Of a stretch of DNA of 64,000 bases, positions 47,937 through 59,330 are shown one piece after another. The number at the start of each line of letters is the position of its first letter. Position 1 is the first letter of the stretch. Position numbers and translations under genes: made by a program. The notes beneath the pieces were generated by a model, which saw only the letters and a list, made by a program, of their open reading frames with translations, ran no database searches and was not told the DNA's origin. Location of the stretch: contig NC_092403.1 in NCBI RefSeq assembly GCF_009017415.1, forward strand, positions 1,054,001 to 1,118,000. The letters run 5' to 3'. This DNA comes from Aspergillus flavus. Its lineage: Eukaryota > Ascomycota > Eurotiomycetes > Eurotiales > Aspergillaceae.

Positions 47937-49725
47937 ATGGGCGTGGAGTCCAAAATTCTGTACCACACGGATAATGAATCCGGATCAAGTACCTACCGGG
48001 AAAGCAGCCAACAATGTTTGATCACCACCCATGCTACAGATTTCGCCACGGCGACCCAATACACCTACCGAGAGGAGGATACGAGGCAGCCAGAGTGGAC
48101 TCCAGGCGTGAGAGAGTGGCTCGTGACAACATGTATATCGATTCTAGTGATGATGGATGCGTTTAATACGACGGTGGTTATTCCTTTGATGCCCGTATGT
48201 ATGTCTACAAAAGGAGGTATCGATCCGTGGGACTTCGGAATCTAACATGGAAATGTTGTAGGGGCTCTCACACATCTTTCAGCAACCCCTTGAGAACGCG
48301 CTTTGGATTAACACGGCTTACCTCATTGGCAACGCGTCCGGACAAGCTCTTTTCGCCATGCTGGCTGAGGTACTTGGTCATGGCCCTATCCTACTTTCGT
48401 CTTCTGTTCTCGCGACAACTGGAACAGGTATATGCGGGGGTTCTCTGAGTCTGTCTGTGCTGGTAGCGGGTCGATTCATCCAGGGAATTGGCGGAGGAGG
48501 AGTGGTGGGGGTTTCGCTTCTGATCGTTGCGGACCTGATTCCAAAGTCGCATCAAGTACAATTTTCGACCTATATCTTCCGCGCTCAAACGATCGGTATG
48601 GTGATTGGTTCAGTTGCTGGTGGGGTATACCATGACTATACGACCTATATTTGGGCCTTTTATTCCAGCTTCGTGTTTTGCGCAATGGGCCTGTTGGTGA
48701 TTCCATTTGCACTGGATCTGAGAGGACATGGACCGGAAAATAAGCTTAGTGCTACGAGCAGGTTTCGTACTATGGACTGGATAGGTGCCATGTTGACTCT
48801 GCTTGGCATGGGGACCATACTTACCGGGATCGGCTGGGGAGGAACACAGAATGCCTGGGATAACTGGCAAACCCTAGTGCCGATATGCGTCGGTGGGATC
48901 TTCTTGATTATTTTGGTTCTCTACGAGACGATGTGGGCTATGCAGCCAATGTTCAGTTCGAGGGTGTTTCGGGACCTTTCATCAACAATGCTGCAGGCAG
49001 GCGGCTTTCTCCATGGATTTATTGTAAGTCCGCCCTGGTTGGATCTATACCCTTGAAATAACCCCATCTAATAGTAATTCTAGTTATCGTCTCACCTCCA
49101 TTACTTGCCACTATACCTCATCTTCGTCAAGTCGCTCAACACCACATTGATAGGGCTAAGCCTGGTTGCTCTGACGGGTCTAGCTGTACCTGCTCTTATG
49201 GTCTCGGGCACAGGGCAGGTTTTCCGACGCCCACATATCTCCACCTGGATTACCCGTATAGGCTGGTTGTTTACTATTACCGCGACGGGTTGTTCACTTC
49301 TACTGAATACGGCGATCCCAACATACGGTTGGGTTATTATCATCCTGGTCGCTGGGTTGGGCTCTGCCCTGCTCACACTCGGATACAACCTTTGCATCCA
49401 TGTAAATACTCTGAGGTTCTACCCGGGCCAGGAAACCCGCGAAAGCGCAAAGGTATCCACAACATCGATACTGATATACTCGATCCTACGCACATGGGGC
49501 ATGTGCATCGCCATCCCCATCAGCGGGACCATCATATTCAACTACCTATCCTCCAAAGATTTGCTTGACATGTCAACCGGGTACACAAGCCGCCACTTCG
49601 GCGCATACGCGCCCCAGGAAGACAAAGACGCATTTGCCGACGCGCTTCAAGTCCTATGGAAAGGTTACACGGCGATTGCCGCATTGGGAGGAATTTCGTC
49701 TTTCTTCATTCGGTCTGCAAGTTGA
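47937..49725 (+). CDS. MFS multidrug exporter, DHA2-like (14 helices)
   Basis: Plasma-membrane proton antiporter of the drug/toxin-efflux type. Exons 47937-48194, 48262-49023 and 49084-49725 give 553 aa with consistent phases. A hydrophilic N-terminus of about 65 aa is followed by helix 1 (TTCISILVMMDAFNTTVVIP), and LSVLVAGRFIQGIGGGGVVG is the motif A/B and C region of this branch. About fourteen helices are present. MDAFNTTVVIPLMP corresponds to the D1 motif (LDxTIVNVALP), here altered. Its position beside the NRPS-like gene and a broken SDR suggests it exported that pathway's product, which is inference. Confidence 0.92.
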
Positions 49726-50761
49726 GCGCAGGCGTCTGTTTGTCTTATTCTTGTAATAGTAGCTCCATGATATCCCTCAAATGTGGTCAAATATACACGC
49801 GACACATCGCATGCCTTGATATATGTAACCGTTTCGTGAAGCGACCACTCAGCGGCGGAGATCAAAAGAGAGCAGGCGTCGATTGTTCGCTCTGCCTTTG
49901 TGGGACAAGGCCAATTAGACTTGACCGCTATTGGACGGGTTACTAGTAGTTAGTTAGCGTGCAGGATGCATCAAGGATTCGGATGTGTCCGCGCCGATCG
50001 CGCTCTTCGTTCTGTGTCATTAAGGTTGTGGATAGTCCACCGCACCTTATTTTGCTATTCTATCCTGGACCCCGTGCCTTGTCATACCCTACCTCACCAA
50101 AGTTATAAATAAATAAACCGAGAGAAAAACAAAAAAGAAAAACACTCATCTACAGTAATACCAAACCAAACCCTAGTCCTCAAATAGTAATAAAGAAAAA
50201 ATAAATAAAAAAAAGACAATTCACACTCCCCACAAAACCCCCAACCACCATTTCATTTGCCCAAAAATCCTTGGCACCATCGCATGCGTGGCCCGACTTG
50301 CCTTACCGCAAGAACACAACCACGTACGATGTGTTGTATATTGCAGCTTACCCGCCCAAAAATAGCTTAGCTGGTGTCCCCCGTCCTCTTGGGGCCCGTT
50401 TTGCTTTAGCTTCTGCCTTGTTTTTGACTTTGGGTTGAAGGAGTAATCAGCCTCGTGCGTGTGCTGTTGGGCACCCATTTCTTTCCTATTGTGGCTTGAG
50501 GGTTGTGCCTGAGATTTTGTGGTTTGTGATATATTAGATTTTGGGTCTTCTTTCTTTCTGGGGTTGTTTTGTTTTGTTACCTGGTGGTTGTCGACTTTAT
50601 AATTTATATTTGTTTATTTGTTGATTGGGATTTGATTGTAGTATTAATATTTGGTTTACATTCTACTTCTACATCTACTACTTCTTTTCTTCTCATCACA
50701 TCAACTTTGACAGTTGATCTTTTTGAACTACCACCCCCAGCAAGAAAAAAACACACACAAA
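49726..50761. other. Intergenic, long 5' region of the low-complexity gene
   Basis: About 1.0 kb. Strings of A (50100-50215) and a pyrimidine-rich leader (50640-50760) precede the next ATG. A minus-strand frame at 50221-50478 is not supported. Nothing else is seen. Confidence 0.5.
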
Positions 50762-52273
50762 ATGTCCCCAAAACCAATACTCCAAGCCCCAAAAGCAAAC
50801 CCCCTAACAACAACCCTCCAACTCCTCACCTTCCTCCTAATCCTTTCCATCGTCGGTAAAAGAACCACAACCCTCGTCCTAGCCTCGGTCTTCACCCTGT
50901 GGTTCAAGACCAGGTTCAACCTCTACCAGGACTATGTCGAAGAGCGGCGGTCTACTCGGCGGGAACGAGAGCGCCAGCGTCGGAGTCAGGAGGTTAGGGT
51001 TATTTCGGCGAGGATTGTGGAGGAGGTTATGAGGGGTTCTTCTGCTGCATTGAGGGATGGGGATGGGCATTTTGGGGGTTTTACTGGGGAGGTGAAGGCT
51101 GTTAATGGGGTTGGAGAGTGTGTTGAGGATATAGCTGAGGATGGGGAGAGTGAGAAGGGTTTGGGGGATCTTGATGGTGGTGTTGTTGTTGGTGTGGAGG
51201 TTTATGGGGTTGGGGGGTCTGGTTCTTTGGGTGAGGATGAGGTTTCTGTGGGAATTGGGGAGGTTGAGGTGTTGGAGGGTGAGGGTGAAACTGAGAAAGA
51301 GGAACAGATAGAGATTGTGGAGCAGAGATGGGAGCAAGCTGGGCATGAGGAAGAGGTCTACGAAGAACCTGTTGAACAGCAGGCGATTGATGGAAAGGTG
51401 GACGTCAAGATTGAGGTTGATGTCGTTGATGAGAAAGAGGATGATGGCACTTCTCCACAGTGGATTGAGGATATCACTGAGAATCATGATTCGAAGCAGA
51501 TGGCCCAGCACGATGAGAGCCAAAAGATCGCAGAGCCAGAAGAGGTGAAGCAGGAGGAACCCCAGCGCGAAGAACAGAAGCCAGAGAGCACAATATTGCA
51601 AGAAGAGAAACAAGAAAGCGCATGGGCAGAGGAAAAGCCAGAGAAGCCCATCGAGGAAGACAAGAAAGCCACAACAGATTCCATCCCCAAAGTTGATGAG
51701 CCCGAGCCTGAGAAGGAAGCCAAGAAGCCCGAGCCAAAGCAAGTCGAGTCAAAACCCGCCGGGCTATCTCAATCCCGCTGGAGCAATTCATTGTCCGGCT
51801 CGAAAAAGGTCCTCGACCCACGAGCGAGCACTTTCCAGCCAACGGAATTTAAATCCAGCGCGAAAAGCCAATACCAATTCTCTCTTCCCACGACGACCCG
51901 TCCTCAGTCGTCCACGCCACTCGCGTATAGCTCCATCGGTGTGCTGGCATCCTCGAGCAGTTCTCCCTTATCTGCTTACTCCCCGCCGAGCATCTTCAGC
52001 TCCATGGGGAGAAGTACGCAGAATTCAACCCCATCCTATGGCGATTACTCTCACAGCCCTTCCTATGGGTACAACTACGCGACTACGTCCTCCTATGGGA
52101 GTTCACCCTCCTACACGACCTCATCGTCCTATGCAAACTCCTCCTATGCGAATACGTCTTCATACCCAAATTCTTCCCCGTACGGGAATACTTCTTCTTA
52201 TGGAAATTCGTCTTACAGTTGTTACACTCCGAGTCCTTACTACAGCAGCTATAATTATGCTTCCGCCAGCTGA
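50762..52273 (+). CDS. Low-complexity protein: N-terminal membrane helices, acidic middle, Ser/Tyr-rich tail
   Basis: Intronless, 503 aa from ATG 50762 (MSPKPILQAPK), chosen over the open frame upstream because of context ACACAAAATGTCC. Residues 15-50 hold one or two hydrophobic segments (LQLLTFLLILSIVGK, TTTLVLASVFTLWF). Then a basic RRxxRRERERQRR stretch, a Gly/Val/Glu/Asp-rich middle (about 100-230), a Glu/Lys/Pro-rich part (about 230-330), SQSRWSNSLSGSKK, and a tail of repeated SSYxNSSY-like units (about 400-503) rich in Ser, Tyr, Asn and Pro. The tail resembles prion-like or phase-separating domains. I recognise no family. The DNA of the middle part is strongly G-rich on the coding strand. 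Confidence 0.8.
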   Translation: MSPKPILQAPKANPLTTTLQLLTFLLILSIVGKRTTTLVLASVFTLWFKTRFNLYQDYVEERRSTRRERERQRRSQEVRVISARIVEEVMRGSSAALRDGDGHFGGFTGEVKAVNGVGECVEDIAEDGESEKGLGDLDGGVVVGVEVYGVGGSGSLGEDEVSVGIGEVEVLEGEGETEKEEQIEIVEQRWEQAGHEEEVYEEPVEQQAIDGKVDVKIEVDVVDEKEDDGTSPQWIEDITENHDSKQMAQHDESQKIAEPEEVKQEEPQREEQKPESTILQEEKQESAWAEEKPEKPIEEDKKATTDSIPKVDEPEPEKEAKKPEPKQVESKPAGLSQSRWSNSLSGSKKVLDPRASTFQPTEFKSSAKSQYQFSLPTTTRPQSSTPLAYSSIGVLASSSSSPLSAYSPPSIFSSMGRSTQNSTPSYGDYSHSPSYGYNYATTSSYGSSPSYTTSSSYANSSYANTSSYPNSSPYGNTSSYGNSSYSCYTPSPYYSSYNYASAS

Positions 52274-53031
52274 AGTTGAGGGCCAAAATCACCGAAACTC
52301 GAAAACAGCAAATATTTGCCGTTGACCGAGGTCCTGTGCCACCGGTAGAAATCAGAAAAGAAAAAAGACCGCGATTACTTCTTTCTCATATCGACTATTT
52401 CAATTGGTTATTTTCTTTCTTACTTTTCACCCTTTTTTGTGCGATTCTTTCTTTCAATTCTCATTTTCTTTTTCTTGCTGCTTTAGCGACTAGCGTGTTG
52501 TTATACATTTCCCGTTCTTAGACATTTGTTTGTACAACTTTGAGCTCTTCATACTGGACTGGTCATATTCCAATGCGCTTTATGCTACTCATTTCCTACG
52601 TTCGCTGCATCAGACAGTCACTTAGAGTAAGCTCACCGTGTAAGGCATACCATACAGATGTCAGATAGGCCGCAATCCATGAGCTCATTTATATGACGCC
52701 AAAATGAGTCGCTAAGACACCTACGACAAAAGGCACAATAGTCCAATTGGAATAACCAGTAGATTGATTGCTGCTAACATTTTATGTTATGCAGATGGTA
52801 GATGAGTTCAAGTTCTTATAAATAACATCAAAGCATTCCACTAAAGGGAATATGCGTAATACATGATAATAACCATATCCTTCTCGCCGGAGCAAATGCA
52901 GCAACGCCCGTTAACATGAAGTTTCAGACAGATAGGATGAGCTGTGCTTAAAAATGACAAAATACAAAGACATGCAGACAAGACTTCAATATTTAGTTAT
53001 GCTTAGGATCCTCCCATGCTCCGGATCATCA
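52274..53031. other. Intergenic between convergent genes
   Basis: About 760 bases, pyrimidine-rich 3' UTR of the low-complexity gene at 52380-52480. No gene is supported. Confidence 0.5.
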
Positions 53032-53322
53032 TCACATAGTGTAGTTCACCCTTCCAGTTGTCATGAAGACAGGGTATGGGGTAGGCACCCTTCTCAATCC
53101 ATAGGGCTCAGGCTCAGACTCGAACTCCGACTCCATAATGGGCTTCATCTCGTGGTAGTAAGGTGTGGGGACTCTCTTCAATGGGCATCCAAAGCTCTCC
53201 GAGTCAGACTCTGTGGTGGACTTCATCTCATTAGCAGAGTCTTCGAATCGGACCTTCTTGGTCTTTCTTCCAAGTCTCTTGAGTGTGGAGAGGAAATTTT
53301 GGGTTGTGTGTCCGTGTGCCAT
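53032..53322 (-). CDS. Small hypothetical protein with a duplicated RVPTPY motif
   Basis: Intronless, 96 aa from ATG 53322. It starts MAHGHTTQNFLSTLKRLGRK, is basic at first and then Ser/Glu-rich. A block of about 26 residues occurs twice: KRVPTPYYHEMKPIMESE and RRVPTPYPVFM, each preceded by an acidic ESE/ESEPE segment (ESDSESFGCPLKRV and EFESEPEPYGLRRV). No signal peptide or membrane segment. The upstream leader carries a long GT-rich microsatellite. I do not recognise it. Codon pattern and the internal duplication favour a real gene. Confidence 0.6.
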   Translation of the reverse strand: MAHGHTTQNFLSTLKRLGRKTKKVRFEDSANEMKSTTESDSESFGCPLKRVPTPYYHEMKPIMESEFESEPEPYGLRRVPTPYPVFMTTGRVNYTM

Positions 53323-53365
53323 GGCAGGAGATTTTATCCTGAGTAGGCTGAGAGATGGGAAATTG

Positions 53366-53444
53366 TGTAGTGTGTGGTGTGCAGTGTGTGTGTGGTGTGT
53401 GATGTGTGGTGTGTGATGTGTGGTGTGTGGTGTGTGGTGTGTTT
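53366..53444 (+). repeat. GT-rich microsatellite (TGTGTGG/TGTGATG units)
   Basis: About 80 bases made of TGTGTGG, TGTGATG and TG units on the plus strand, that is CA-rich on the strand read by the small gene whose ATG is 44 bases away. It probably lies in that gene's 5' UTR or core promoter. Confidence 0.85.
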
Positions 53445-53871
53445 GTGTCGGGTGAGATGTGCTGAGGAGGAAGAGAATGAGCGAAGACAGGGAATATAAA
53501 GGTTTTCAGATTAAACATTTTATTGTGCGGTGACCTCATAGCCCCTGATTTTTAATATGAGAGTGAAATAAGAATGTGGAGAGCAATAGACTATATGACG
53601 TACCTGTATGCTTCATGATGAAGGCATAAAGGCATACGCGCTCTGCGCTCTGCGCTCATACTTGTATGATTAAAAAAGTTCATGGATCTCCAAATGCGGT
53701 ATGCAGGTTAGGCAGATTAGAGATTATATTGTGTAACTCGGAGTTTCTCTTCCCCTCTATCTAGTCGCACGATCACTACGAGTAGCAAACATTCTTCTGG
53801 TCTTATATCCGTGACTATCCCATTCGATTCAGTCAAAAGCTCAAGTGTCATCATTCTTACCATACGTCAAA

Positions 53872-54997
53872 ATGCCACTCAATACTCACATCATCATCCT
53901 TTTGGTCTCTGTGATATCCCATTGCCTCGCATTTCCAAGCATCTGGCCCCGTGCTGATATACCCCTTCCCGATGGCATGCCCAATCCCAGTGAAGAGCAG
54001 TTGAAGAAAATCCAGCTAAGAGCGCATGGCACTTTACCAAACACGCCCCTCCCATCAAAGATCAGCAAGGATGGAATTACCAATCTCCAGCTAATAGCGT
54101 TCAATGAGCTGTTTGAAGTTGCCTTCTACAACGAACTACTCCTGAACATCACGAAGAACGTACCTGGTTATAAAATTCCAAACCCCAAGAAACGAGATTT
54201 CATAGTCGAATCCCTAGTAGCCATACTCACTGTAAGTAACATTCATACTAGCGCATCCAATATCATCCTCTAATAAACCCTCCCAGCAAGAGGAACTCCA
54301 CGCCTTAACCGCCAATCAAGGCCTCGAACACTTCAAAATAGAGCCAGTCCAACCATGTCGCTATTATTTCCCCGTCTCAGACTTCGACTCAGCCATAGCC
54401 CTAGCAGCGACCTTCACCGACCTCGTCATAGCCACATTACAGGACGTAATCGTGCGATTCGCAGACAACAGCGACGTCGACCTCACCCGGGTCATCGCCG
54501 CGACAATCGGCAACGAAGGAGAACAACAAGGCTGGTTCCGAGTCAACCAGGGCAGAATCCCCAGCGAACTCCCGACGCTAACAACCGGCGATTTAAATTT
54601 CGCCTTCACAGCGGTCCAAGCCTTTATCATTCCGGGGTCTTGTCCGAATTTGGATGATATCGCGTTAACGACGTTCAAGTCGCTGGATATTCTCACGCCA
54701 CCGGAGCCGAAGACCCAGTTTATTCTCGTTAGTTGGGAATCGGAGTACGAGGTTAAGGGGGATAAGTTGTGGCTGACTTATGTCAATCAATTGAATGTTC
54801 CTATTGTGGAGGAGTTGAAGATCGTGTCGCATAAAGATGGCAAAAAGATTATTGCGAAGGCTCTCTTCCCGTACCATGAGAATCTGATGAACGGGTTGAC
54901 TATCGCGGCTGTGACGAAAAGTGCTGGGCCTTTTGCGGGTGTAAATGATGTTGCTCAGGAGACGCTATATGGGCCTGGTTTGATTATTGTTAATTAG
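53872..54997 (+). CDS. lsdA: Ferritin-like secreted protein, LsdA family
   Basis: Exons 53872-54231 and 54287-54997 give 356 aa. MPLNTHIIILLVSVISHCLA is a signal peptide. A helical ferritin-like region follows: LQLIAFNELFEVAFYNELL, then after the intron QEELHALTANQGLEHF, with Glu/His residues spaced as in the ferritin-like domain of fungal sexual-development proteins. The second half has DSAIALAATFTDLVIATLQD and a beta-rich C-terminus ending in GPGLIIVN. The family is known as late sexual development protein LsdA; its biochemical role is unclear. Family call is fairly confident from these features; one-to-one orthology with A. nidulans lsdA is not shown. Confidence 0.8.
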
Positions 54998-55832
54998 ATA
55001 CGATTTGGTTGCGCTTGTCGTGGGTAGTGTTGTTAGCCAGTATTGTCATGGGTGCCGTGAACTGTTGAAAAAGATGATACTGACGCTTGCTATATTCTAT
55101 ATCTCACAGAAAGACCTATAGTTTAACATCTGACAGTAAACAGAAGCGCACGTCGTGTTTAAGTAGGAGATGTTTCATGTAAAGGCGGATCGACAAGATC
55201 GTCAGCATTACGCGTACAGGATGTGAGAGCAGACAACATGTGGGCCGGTGGGTGTGTTCGTACATCCTTTCCTCTTGAGGTTATATTGTCGATCTTATAT
55301 TGGCATGACAGTTCCACCGACGATCATGGACCCTGTGTAGCCCTGGTAGATCATAGTAATACTGCGGAGATATATGGGGTATCTAGAACATACCCTTTGG
55401 ATGATTTTCTCGTTAATTGTGTGACGCTGTGCATTATACTTACATCGGCGTTTAGTATTCTATATTATAGTCCATATTATAAACGCTCAACCTGTGGGAA
55501 ATACAGTCATGGCGAACTGCCAAGTCTCGGTAGGGTGATATCACGGTTTTCAAGGACACTCTTGAATAGAACCGAGTTCAACAATTCTAGTGGAATCATC
55601 CAATTAAGAGCTGATGAAACAAGGGTATACTCAGCACGATAGTTCCTCATGGGTGATGCCGCACAATTCTACAAATCATGAACCAACGCGAAAGTTCAAG
55701 CTAAATTAATAATATTGTAGCTTGCTAAAGTATTAAAAAGAAGTAGATACACGAAGATTAAATATCGACCCTGAGACCCCCAACGTTCTCACCCACACCC
55801 ACTGTTTATACAGAAACCTCTTACTCTATGAT
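54998..55832. other. Intergenic between convergent lsdA-like and pectin lyase genes
   Basis: About 830 bases. A plus-strand frame at 55223-55642 has no domain. No repeat is seen. Confidence 0.5.
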
Positions 55833-57031
55833 TTAGAGCTTGCCCTGGCCAGCGTTGGCCATAACCCACTTGGGGATGTTCTGAGCAAGGTGAGCTGTAG
55901 CGATGTTCTTGCCAGAGAACTTAGAGATGACGGCGGTATCAGCCTGGCTGAAGGAACCGGAGCTGCCGAAGGCGTTGATCTGGCAAGCACGGCCGAAGAC
56001 GGACTTGCACTGCTCGTTGGTGGTGGCATCGGGGGCGCTGAAGAGCTGTCCGCTGATAGGGGACTCAACAGGGGCATCGACGTTCTGGAAAGCGTTACCC
56101 TCAGCGAGGACGTAGCCACCGGAGCCGATCTCGAAGGCGTGGCCCTCAATATTGTGGAAGTAGTTGTTGACGGCGTGGAGGAGGGTGTTGCCCTGGACCT
56201 TGGGCATACGGCCGGAGGTGTAGTAGAAGTAGTTACCCATCATGGTGACCATGTCGTTGGAGCCGTCAAGGTAAACACCCCAGTAGTGGTGGCCGTTGCA
56301 GGTAGCGGAGTAGTCGGTGCGACCGTCGATGAGGGAGTTGGAGATGGTGACACGGTTGTCGGCCTGGGTACCGAGGACGATGTGCTGACGGGCGATACGG
56401 GCAGTGGTAACATGATCGATCCAGACAAGGTCGGCCTCGTTCAGAGTGATGGCATCACCACCCCAGACATACTTGGGGTTGATGTCAGTGATAGCAATGT
56501 TTCTGTGTTGCGATTAGTATCGGCTCTAGACGAATAGAGACCCGGAAATACTCACTGGATAATGACGTTCTTGGCACCGCTGACGATACGGAGACCACGG
56601 CCCTTGATGACACCGGCACTGCCCTGGCCGACGATGGACTTGTTGGAGTTGACGGTGATACCGAGAACACCAGCCTTGTTGTAGGTGATGCTGCTCACGG
56701 TCGGAGCGTTGGGCTCGTAGTTGGTGCACCAGTTATCCTTGTTGATGGCAAGCTGGCAGCCGGAGGCAGTACCCCAGGGAGCACAACCCGAGCTAGTCTC
56801 GGTGCCCTCAGTGTTTGTGAAGTCGAAGGTCTTGGTGAGAATGATAACACGCGCCTCGCTGTCACCGAGGTATGAGACCAGCTCATCGGTGGTGGATGGG
56901 TAAACGGGGGTAGCGCTGCCACCACCAGTGACGCCCTTGGCGAAACCCTCAGCAGAACCAGAAACGCCGGCGGCGCTAACGGCGCTGGCGAGCGCAGCCG
57001 CAGCAGCGGCGATGAAAGACGCGTACTTCAT
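55833..57031 (-). CDS. pelA: Pectin lyase (polysaccharide lyase family 1), secreted
   Basis: Cleaves highly methyl-esterified pectin by beta-elimination outside the cell. Exons 56556-57031 and 55833-56502 give 381 aa, the usual length. The signal peptide is Ala-rich ([20 protein letters not shown]). Mature segments match Aspergillus pectin lyases: [78 protein letters not shown] (catalytic Arg region), [20 protein letters not shown] and SGRMPKVQ. Trp residues of the substrate cleft are present. A TATA element (TATAAA, minus strand, 57133-57138) lies about 100 bases upstream. PelA rather than PelB is from memory of the signal peptide and sequence, hence less sure. Confidence 0.95.
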
Positions 57032-57132
57032 GTTTGAAAGAAAGACAAATGAAAAGAAAGGAAGGACTAAAAAGTAGGTGATAAAGAAGGAATGGATTGA
57101 TACTCCGGACCATGAGAGCGAAGGTCCCTAGC

Positions 57133-57138
57133 TTTATA
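57133..57138 (-). promoter_or_regulatory. TATA box of the pectin lyase gene
   Basis: TATAAA on the minus strand, about 100 bases before the ATG at 57031 and followed by a purine-rich minus-strand leader. Position and sequence fit a core promoter element. Confidence 0.55.
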
Positions 57139-59277
57139 TGTAGGAGCTCAATTACTCGGTGGAGCTGCGAAAGGCATCATCCTTTTGGTCAAATTATGTT
57201 CTAGAATGGGACTAAGGGGAGACGAGAGATGAAACGTCCAGCAAACGCCAGGCCGGTGCTGCAAGGTAAAACCTTGTCTAAGTCTGCTGGGGCACAAACG
57301 CCTGAGTAATCTTATATCAAGAGACCCATTCCGCCCACCGGAGGACCAGGGAAGTATCAGGGCTCCACTCCTTTATCAATCCGTTACAGACTGAATCGGA
57401 AGCCTGTAGGGTTATTGGCGGGCGAGAAGTAAAGGCACGAACTCCCGCAGATGCTTAAGCCTTAACCATGTTCCCCTGAATGGAGATTCTGAGATACGCC
57501 GACCAAGGTGGCCAATAATGGCCCTTGAAGCTATTTGGTGGAGGAGGAGTTAAGGGTCATGGATAGTGTTTCACGATTGCCACTTCGGCTTTCTTAGTTC
57601 GGTAGTCTAAAACTTTTAGTTCCGGACGAAGCAGAATAGTAATTATGGAGCAATTTCTCCGTCTTGGCATTTGATTTTGGCAGCCGGAGATCTACCGAAA
57701 CAACCTTTTCAGGAGGCATTACGAAGAGATGACCCTTGAGACGTGATGTAGCACATTCATACGGCATGCCCGAATTAGGGCTGAGAGATCAGCATTGCTC
57801 CGTGCTGTTGATCAGCACTTTTAAGCTCTTTTTATCCGCATTAGCTACTCGATTCTTAAGTGTTGCTGTTCATTCGGTGGTGTTTTATTTTCGACATCCC
57901 ATAGGGCCCCTTGCTTCAAACTTCTTGGAGAAATAGTTTTCAGTGCGACGGAGCAATATCTACTTTCGTGTTGTGGACATCCACCTCAAAAAACGCTGTG
58001 AAATCGGTCCACAGTGGGCCGCTCGGGTTTTCGGTTCCTGACGATATCAGATCCGCATTAACAACATCTTGGAAAGCTTCCGGAGAATAAAACCTTGACA
58101 AGAAATTCAAACACGAGTAAACTCCGAGGTATCCGTTTACCTCTTAACTCTTTAAGTTATGGCAATGCCTTTTAAAGGGCGTAGTAGGCAAGCACAGTTT
58201 CATCGACGAAGCATATGCGGCGAGAACCTGGGTGCCTTCTTATTATGCGTCTCAATCTCTGCTCCTAATTTGATTTAGGGGTTGTCGGCATATCTTCCAC
58301 GTTGTAAACCATCGGTATATTAACGTCTATTTAGATTACTTATCATTCAGCCTCCGTTAGCATTTGTCTTAGCTCCCCTATCCCGTCGAGAAGCTTCGTT
58401 CAGTCTAGAACGCTGACGGCACTGTCTTAAAACAATTCACAGACAATGGCAAGGAGTCGGATGCTTTTATGACATTAAAAGTCTTCCAATGTAAAACAGC
58501 GGCTTCGTGAATCGTGGTCATTGCATCCCACTCAGTGGTTTTATTTTTCCAAGATAGCGCTTCATCTCAAATTTCCACAGTTAGTCAGACGTGATCAACA
58601 TATACTGACATGCATATCGGCTTGCTAATTTTTTGTACTCCTGAGGGTATGATAATAATGTTGATTACTCGTCCATAAGCATAGATATTCCTAGGCTTTC
58701 CCAGCGCTCGCGATTCTGGTGCGGATGAGCCGTTTCCTTCTCCAGGAAGAACCGTTGCTTTCATTTAGAAAAGATTAGCATCTCATGGAGCAGGAATTAA
58801 GCCAACCTTCCGTCGCACCAAATACAGAAGCACCCTTCAAGCTTGTAATAAGCTCGAATGACAGGCGGGGTGCTTTTGGGCTTATTCGGGGATGGCACAG
58901 TGTCCAGTGGGCTGGCTTATAGTGGATGGTAGCCACAATCAGCTGATCCTTAGCTCAAGACCAGGTCAATTAATTAAAGGGGCAGAGAGAATTCAATGGT
59001 CCCTATTAGTGCCAAAGGAAAGAATGTTCTGTAGTCCGGAACTGGGAAGAGAAGACATATGAGTATCAACCGAGTTGCAATCTTGTCCAACAAAAGCAAA
59101 CATTCGGACATGGAGCGATCGACGACCACTTTTCTGAGCTCACTATCCTATGGGTTTCTGATCTGTGAGAGAAATGAACTTATCAAAGGACAAAAGACCG
59201 CCCTATGATTGACCCAGAATTGTGGGCGCAGTGATCTTCCAAAACAGGAATAGTCCATGATCAGGAAAAGCCTTTAT

Positions 59278-59330
59278 GCCTCAGGCGGCGGCTATATGCC
59301 TGAGGCGGCTTCCCGACGCATGCCTCAGCC
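59278..59330 (+). repeat. GCCTNAGGC repeats forming an inverted pair
   Basis: GCCTCAGGC at 59278-59286 and its reverse complement GCCTGAGGC at 59298-59306 can pair as a stem. A third, partial copy GCCTCAGCC is at 59322-59330. They share the flank ATGCCTxAGGCGGC. It is about 600 bases upstream of the sdhB ATG and could be a binding site cluster. Confidence 0.5.

Noticed and set aside
50879..51742. 287-aa open frame on the minus strand opposite the low-complexity gene
   Set aside because: Leu/Asn/Pro-rich product of the complementary G-rich strand; no start context or domain.
55223..55642. 139-aa plus-strand frame downstream of the LsdA-like gene
   Set aside because: No recognisable feature and poor codon pattern.
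55890..56537. 215-aa plus-strand frame opposite pectin lyase
   Set aside because: Composition (Val/Gly/Asp) is what antisense of a C-ending-codon gene gives; pectin lyase is certain.
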